64,000 bases of DNA from Mangifera indica. Taxonomy: Eukaryota > Streptophyta > Magnoliopsida > Sapindales > Anacardiaceae. The notes under the pieces were generated by a model. That model saw only the letters and a list, made by a program, of their open reading frames with translations. It had not been told where the DNA came from and searched no databases. The translations under genes and the position numbers were made by a program. The stretch covers positions 5,952,001 through 6,016,000 of the forward strand of contig NC_058153.1 of NCBI RefSeq assembly GCF_011075055.1. The letters run 5' to 3'. Shown in pieces: positions 57,716-64,000 of the stretch (within the stretch, counting starts at the first letter, position 1; every line of letters begins with the position of its first letter).

Positions 57716-58349
57716 TAACAATTAAGTAATTCTCTATCTTAAAAACCTATAGTTTAATAAAATATCATTCAAAGTCTAAACATATCTATAAGCAATTAGC
57801 AATTAAATAACTTAAGCTCTATGATTCATAAAGAATAAAGTTCTTTGATTGTTATAATTTCATCAAAGTAGAAGCTCATTCGGATTTTATGACATAACAC
57901 CTTTATAATGACCATCCGTTAATATATTAACTTCTTTCATAAACAACAATGTTATTGATATAGGTATAATTTCTTTCCATTTAAATTTAAATCATAGGTT
58001 AAAGTTTTACATTAAAGAAATTTCAAATGTATTTTTTATTCCAAAAAAATGTGTATATAAGTAGAATAAGAGGAAATGAGAGAAAGGAAAGGATATTGAT
58101 CATTAAATTAAATCATATAAAAAATATATCTCATATATTTTATTATATATCTCAATTTACCCTCTTATACACTTGTATTATATATACTTAAATCTTTCTA
58201 GCCAATGGGTACAATATTCAACTACAACGGGTGAGGTGTCTCAAATTGCTAAGCCCAAAAACTAAATAACTCTCTTGAACTACAAACTTGAGAAATATAC
58301 TCTCATTTTCTCTCGTCAATTCTCTTTTAAAAATTATTTGAATTCATAA
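57716..58349. other. AT-rich intergenic DNA
   Basis: Nothing recognised apart from AT-rich sequence between two hAT-type elements. Confidence 0.5.
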
Positions 58350-58820
58350 ATAATAATTCTTTGTATTTATAATTTTTTTGTCATTTTAATTTTATTATTA
58401 CAAATAGATTTAATATCAAATGAATTCAATCTATTTATATAAATGATATGATATATATATTATTTATGTTTGTAATTATATAATATATAAATTAATTTAT
58501 TTGTATTATGTTATAATATTTTTCATCATGTAACATTGTATTCCTTCGTCATAAGTGAGACGCTACAAATAAAATGTTTGAGGTGCTGTTCTCAATTTTA
58601 ATAATTGAAAAATAATTTGTATTTAAATTTTTTGATTAAATATTTAAAAAAATTATTTAAATAGACAATTTAGGTCCTGCCCTATATATATAGGGCCGGA
58701 CTTTAAAAATTTTATAGGTAGGCCTGCCTGAAAGCGCATCACTGTATGAGTCAGAAACCCAGCCCAGCCTATGAACCCCGTGGGCCAAGCCGGAGCTGGG
58801 CTGGCCCATGTGCATGCCTA
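58350..58820. mobile_element. hAT-like element related to the one at 1,443 (inverted)
   Basis: The AT-rich core (TTCATAAATAATAATTCTTT, AATTGAAAAATAATTTGT) and the GGGCC-rich end (CCCAGCCCAGCC, GGGCTGGCCCATG) are the inverse of the 1,443-2,395 element. The right end, inverted, reads TAGGCATGCACATGGGCC. The left end is not defined, so this may be a partial copy. It stops about 230 bp before the OS-9 start codon. Confidence 0.5.
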
Positions 58821-59051
58821 ATAGCAAATGAAAAAAGTCACATGACTTACATGTGAATGCTCCAATTGGCTCTTTGTGACACGGCAAAAGATGATTGGAT
58901 CATATGCGTGGAGTCTAGTCATCAACACCGTCACCGATACAAGTACACAACTCTCCCAAGCGGACTCTGGACTTCTCTGAATTTCATAATTCGGGTTAGG
59001 GAGATTTATATTCTCTCTTGTGCTTTTATCGTTTTATTACAAAACAAAATT

Positions 59052-62000
59052 ATGAGATTGTTGCGTGTTGTTCTTCTTGTTTCATATTTCGTCTGCAAGT
59101 ACGTACTAGCTGATCAAATCTACCCAACTCAGTTAGGTAATAACTCACTTTTCCATCTTTATTTATTAATTCTCGTTATAATCGGATTAATGGTTTTCTA
59201 TTCCTTTCTGAGCTTACTTGTCTGTATATTTATCCAATAAAGAACTTCTTTTTCAATTTAGTAATTGTGTTTTATTAATAGTTTCATTGATGTTTTGATC
59301 TTTATAGCTGGGTTTTGTGTCAATTTCTTTGATGTAACATATTTTTTTATTAATTATGTGTAGTCTTTATTGGGGTTGGTGTTGATTTTCTGTTTTGAAG
59401 AGTTTTAGGTGAGCTATTGAAGAATTGGGATTTTATGGAGCTTACCTAGAGCTTGATAATTTGAACTTGGATTAAGATTATGATGGGTTTAAGTTCTGGA
59501 TTTTTTTGTAATTTAGTTGGTAATTTGTTTATGTTCTCCCTGCTGTCTTTTATGTTCTTGGTAGAGATTTGAGTCCACGGCTAATTGCTGTTAATGATTT
59601 GCGACAAAGTATTCTCTCTCTCTGTTTTATATTTTCTTGTTATTCTTTTGGGTGGAGTGGAGTTCACTTTCCTATGTGCATTCTTCCTTGCTTTGTTTTA
59701 TTTTTAGAGAAAAACCGTAAGAAAAATGAGTTTTGTTTAAAACTTAGTTATTAAAAGGTTAGAAAATTTTGCAAGATTGAAAATTTTCACGAATGGTTTG
59801 TTGGAGATTTTTTGGGTTTGGGACCGAATAAACATGTCAAGAAGTTGTTGGAATTAGACATTCAGTGCTTTTGAAAGGACTAGGTTTGATGCCACCAAAA
59901 GAGTGTCTGGCTTGGTTATGTTAAATATGCTAGTCGTTTGGAGCAGCCAATATTTTCTCTTTTAGAATTTGAAGTGCTTTGCACTTATGGCCTATTTTAT
60001 TTCGAAGGACCCATTGCTTTGGGCTAAGGTTTGCTGCAGGCTACCTAGAGCCAACTTTATGTAGTTAAGACATCTTTCTGGTTCATCTTTTGATTGTTAA
60101 ATTCAGTATTACTGGTCTAAATCAATAAATGGGGATATTTAAGACAGTATTATCTGGGTTTCATAATTTCTTTGCCTGTAGAAAACTGGTACTATGCTGT
60201 TAGTTGATTGAGATGCTTGTATACAGCGGCTGATTACTAATAATGCAGTAGTTTCTACTTACTGCCTTAAGGTTATTTTTTCTAGGTGTATTATCAGTCA
60301 TAAGAAGACATGATGGTTAGGCTCTTGTGCCATTGGGTGCTTCATATGCTAAAAAACTTAGTCATTGTATAAACATTATGCCATCTGATCACTTTAAATG
60401 TTATCACTTGCTGTAGTTGTAATCCCATTTTCTTAGGTTCAAATCTTGGTGTGTTGGGTATTTTATTTTTACTTTACTTTTCTCGTATTTAATGTGTTTA
60501 CAGGTGTTGCATTTGGTCGCAGTTCTCGTGAACCAAAATACAAGATCGAATTCCATTCTGAAGACTCCCCATTTCATCCTGTAAGTATCGCTAGATATTG
60601 GAGTTTTACTCCCAATGTTCTCATTATAACTTGGCCATGGCGAATATGATCCAAGAGTGCATGACCATTGAACGTACTTCATTTTGTTGCAGATATCTGC
60701 ACCTGAGTCTTTTTTTTCACCTCTTATATCAATAATTATGGCTCTTGAACAACTTGATTACTGATTATGGCTCTATTATTAATTATGCTGGAAATCAAGG
60801 ACTGTATTGCCATCTAATAGCATCACTGGTATTCATTGTGGGGTGTGTTTAACCTTGATGATGTAAACCTTTAGAGTATTACAATTACTTCATTGCTTGT
60901 ATTGAAGTTTTTCATAAGGAGAAACAACTGAGCTGATTTTGTTTTCCTGAATTTCTTTTCTCTTTCAAACAACATTTTATGGAACTCAAAACAGTTTGTT
61001 TCCACACAAGTTTTTTGGCAATTGTATGTCTTAAGAATATTCTCTGGCCCATGATTGATAAATGGCTGATATAGTTGTTAGCAACCAAAATTGGACCAAA
61101 GTGATCAAATGTAGTAAATGATGATTTAGTGAATTGATTGTCTATGATCAATTGTGACAATCAATCCTTGTTAAAATTGTTGACAGTTTTCTAATGACGT
61201 GGCCTACAGTTGTCATAGACCAATAGTGAAAGTGAAAATAACATGTTGATTGGTCATGATAGTTTTGATAGTGAGTATTGGTGGTCAGCTGATGTTTCTG
61301 GAAGATTTTGGAAAATTACTTATGGGCTTCACAAAGTTTGATTTTCCGGTATGCTACATAACTTAATTTTCTGTACCCTTGGAAATAATTTCCAATACAT
61401 TAGGAAAGTCCAAAAAATGTTAAATGCTAGTTATTTTCTGCTGTGGAACAAAAAAATATGTCATGTTAAGCGTCTTGACACACATATATTCACAAATACA
61501 ATCTTTTCAATGTAGATGGAAATCAACATTTTAGAGATAGGACCCAATCCTGTTGCTAGAATTTTTCTAAATTATGATATTCACAATGCATGATTAGACA
61601 AGAAGGTTGACAGAAACTTATCTCTGATGAGCCAGGCTCTTCTTTAATTTTTTCAGTACAATTATCCTGCATTCATTTTTACTGAAACTAGCTGTTTGGC
61701 CTGATGATTTCTGTTATAGAATTATCCATTATTTACTGTCAGGTGCACTGATGTAGAATCTTTATTCTAAATCCTTCCTAAGTCCATATGTGAGTTTATT
61801 ATCTGAATTTTGCTGCAGAAAAATAGTAGGTATCATAATCTAATGTGCAGCCTTGAAAATATTGCAGGAGGATGGCCAGGAGTCAGTGGTTATGCCCAAT
61901 CAAAATGGGCATAATTACTTGTGCTACTTGCCTAAGGTGGAGAAAACCAACATTGGGAAGCCAGTATCACAGCATAACACAAGCAGCATGATTGTAGAAA

Positions 62001-63890
62001 CTGAGAAACATGTTAAATTGAAGACACCTGATGAACTGCTTGAACCATTGAAGGACCGGTGCTTTATCAGAGTTAGCATCTGTCACCTGAAAGTTTTTTA
62101 TTCTTTTTTGTTTCTAATATTGAACCATGTGTCAAATATTTTCTGAATCTTTTTAAGAAATATTTTGAAATATTCTTTTTCCTTCCTATCATTGTATATG
62201 GGCCTTTTTTATACTTAATGCATTGGTCGTACATAAATGCAGCAAGAAGGTTGGTGGTCATATGAATTTTGCTACCAGAAAAGGTTTAGACAAGTTCATT
62301 TGGAAGATGAAAGGGTAATTCCTTAAATGATCTTTTCCTGCTTTTCTCTAGCACCATTTTTGCTATGCTGGTTTCACTGCGTTTGAAGTTTCTGCTCGAT
62401 ATTTTCTGTTGTAGAATGTCCTGCACAACAACCATTTGGATATGCTTAATGCATACAGCCAATATGAATTTCATTTACTGACTTTTGGGTTTCAAATGAT
62501 ATTTTGGGAATCGACATTAGTGGATCCCACTCACTTGATCCAATTTGTTGTTTTCAACTTTTTGTCGCTATGCTGTTTTCATTTCTGCACTGCTTGTTGT
62601 GTAATAGAAGAACTAGTGGTAATAAAGATCAAGGACATTTTGCAGTTGAAGTAGCTGTTATATTCAGTTTCATTTTCAGTACTTTTCATTTCTTTTCTGG
62701 ATTTAAAAGGAGTAATAAAGGCCTAACAGCGTGTTCTTTCATGAATTCACTTGCTACAGGTGGTTCAGGAATTTGTCTTGGGTGTGTATGATGAAGAGGC
62801 AACAGCTGCTTTCAACCAGAATCTCTCTGACATTTCCACGCTGAAAGACCCTCGCTCGAAAGATGCATCACAAAGGTATAATTTCATCGAAAGGGTGAAT
62901 TAGATAAATAATCTTTAAACAAAATGGGAGATTTGTTTATCATGCTAAATGCTTCATCTAGGTACCATGCTCATCAGTTCACAAATGGAACAATCTGTGA
63001 TCTCACAAATCAGCCCCGAGAGACTGAGGTATGAGTGATCAAGTCTTCCTTGGTTTTGGTCTTTCTCTCCTTGTCCTTTCTCATCTGTTTTGCCTTTTTA
63101 TTATTATGTTCAGGTGAGATTTGTGTGCTCAGAACCAAGAGCTATGATTAGTTCCATTACAGAGCTATCCACATGCAAGTATGCAATTACCATACAGTGC
63201 CCAATGCTTTGCAAGCATCTGTAAGTACTCTCTCTTTTCCTGAAATAATTTATTTCCATATGTGGAGGAAGTTGAATACATGAAGCATATCCAAATGCTT
63301 GTTGCTCTTCAAGCAGATAGTTTTGCCTAATGATGCTTTCGCAAAAGTTGTTTGCATACACTTGACATGCCACTTGAACATTTTAATTATAATAATTGTT
63401 GCTCTGTCAAATATATTTCTGATTGCTTCTTTCGGTTTATCATTCTAGCTGAAAGTTCTTTTTGTTTTCTAGTTGAGGAAAAATTTTAGATTGTAGAGGC
63501 ATGTGTGCTTGCAACGTACTTTTGCTTGTCTGTTGTTTAAGCTCAATCTCATCATGCATCGCACCCTCTGGCAGTTCACCTGTACTGTAATCACCTCCCA
63601 CTTTGAATGGAAAAGAAAGTGAAAGTAAACATTACAATTTACACAAAAGGAATCATGCATATTATTTTACATTGGCATACCAATTTCTGTGCTGCAGTAC
63701 CTGTTCTGATGATTAGCCTTCTTTCTGCAGTTTGTTCCAAGAACAGAGATCGGTATGGCACACCATTAATTGTAATGTGCTTCCAAAGGATTACAAGGTG
63801 ACAAAAGTAGGGGAAGACAAAGATGAATCTGAACAGATTTTGAAGGTCACTGATGATGCTTCTTCATCAAATTATGAGACACAAGAATAG
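59052..63890 (+). CDS. OS9: OS-9-type ER lectin (EBS6/OS9), MRH domain protein for ERAD
   Basis: Eight exons: 59052-59136, 60504-60580, 61868-62071, 62243-62314, 62760-62875, 62962-63028, 63114-63220, 63731-63890. They join in frame to 295 aa. Residues 1-21 (MRLLRVVLLVSYFVCKYVLA) are a signal peptide, so the protein enters the ER lumen. The MRH (mannose-6-phosphate-receptor-like) domain spans about 117-240. It has the double-Trp motif W126-W127 and the sugar-binding set Q139, R204, E224 and Y230. Six cysteines (119, 132, 193-212 region, 228, 236/240) can form the domain's disulfides. OS-9 reads trimmed N-glycans on misfolded proteins and, with SEL1L/HRD3, passes them to the HRD1 ubiquitin ligase; Arabidopsis OS9/EBS6 does this for defective brassinosteroid receptors. 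The C-terminal tail is acidic with no HDEL. The first ATG after the leader is used, with no upstream ATG in the last 90 bp. Confidence 0.92.
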
Positions 63891-64000
63891 GGAGCTTACT
63901 TTTGACACACTGAGTATTAACAAAAAGGATATTTGTCCATACCAATTACTTAACAAAGTAAAGGACTTTACTCAATATCTTTCAGTCTTCTAGATTTCAG
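63891..64000 (+). other. 3' untranslated region of the OS-9 gene
   Basis: Sequence after the TAG stop. No polyadenylation signal is evident before the window ends. Confidence 0.5.

Noticed and set aside
58861..58910. ER-stress response element upstream of OS-9
   Set aside because: CCAAT and CACG are present, but separated by 13 bases instead of the 9-10 of known ERSE motifs, and ATTGG/CGTGG is in the wrong arrangement. Not a credible site on sequence alone.

Overview
This is nuclear DNA from a flowering plant, most likely a eudicot and possibly a rosid. It is AT-rich, has GT-AG introns, and carries four genes whose spliced products match plant families closely. Transposable elements fill the intergenic space and several introns. 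The species cannot be fixed from the sequence alone.

Layout. Positions 1-10,100 are intergenic: a non-autonomous hAT element (1,443-2,395), two fold-back elements (4,744-5,709 and 7,729-8,562), a Tourist-like MITE (8,933-9,404) and small palindromic MITE pieces. Positions 10,428-23,965 (+) hold a 13-exon ankyrin/DHHC S-acyltransferase, the TIP1/PAT24 orthologue (651 aa). Positions 26,611-50,458 (+) hold a 15-exon leucine-rich-repeat protein of the Arabidopsis At1g15740 type (578 aa). Its introns 9 (6.1 kb) and 14 (8.2 kb) are swollen by nested retroelements. Positions 55,175-53,006 (-) hold a two-exon TPR/PB1 co-chaperone, PHOX3-like (694 aa). Positions 59,052-63,890 (+) hold an eight-exon OS-9/EBS6 ER lectin (295 aa). 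All four reading frames are intact through every inferred splice, so all four look functional.

The most unusual signals are in the retroelements of the LRR gene. (1) Intron 9 holds two inverted copies of a TRIM-type mini-retrotransposon whose 5-bp target duplications are swapped between them. This is the signature of an inversion of the 1.9 kb between them by recombination. (2) A related element in intron 14 is a near-perfect palindrome. Both of its outer ends are the same (U5) LTR end, and it is flanked by a perfect 5-bp duplication, GTAGG. It therefore seems to have integrated as a palindromic cDNA. It sits inside a decayed Ty1/copia element on the minus strand. Three hAT MITEs of one family (22,531; 41,047; 57,396) also have clear 8-bp duplications.

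Functional links are loose, as is usual for a plant chromosome. TIP1 S-acylates proteins at Golgi and endomembranes. The LRR protein begins MGGICS, a putative myristoylation/S-acylation anchor. The PHOX protein is a predicted HSP70/HSP90 co-chaperone. OS-9 delivers misfolded glycoproteins to ER-associated degradation. From memory, TIP1 and PHOX3 are neighbours in Arabidopsis (At5g20350/At5g20360), which suggests conserved microsynteny with the LRR gene lying between them here. Exon coordinates were derived by hand from splice motifs and reading-frame continuity.
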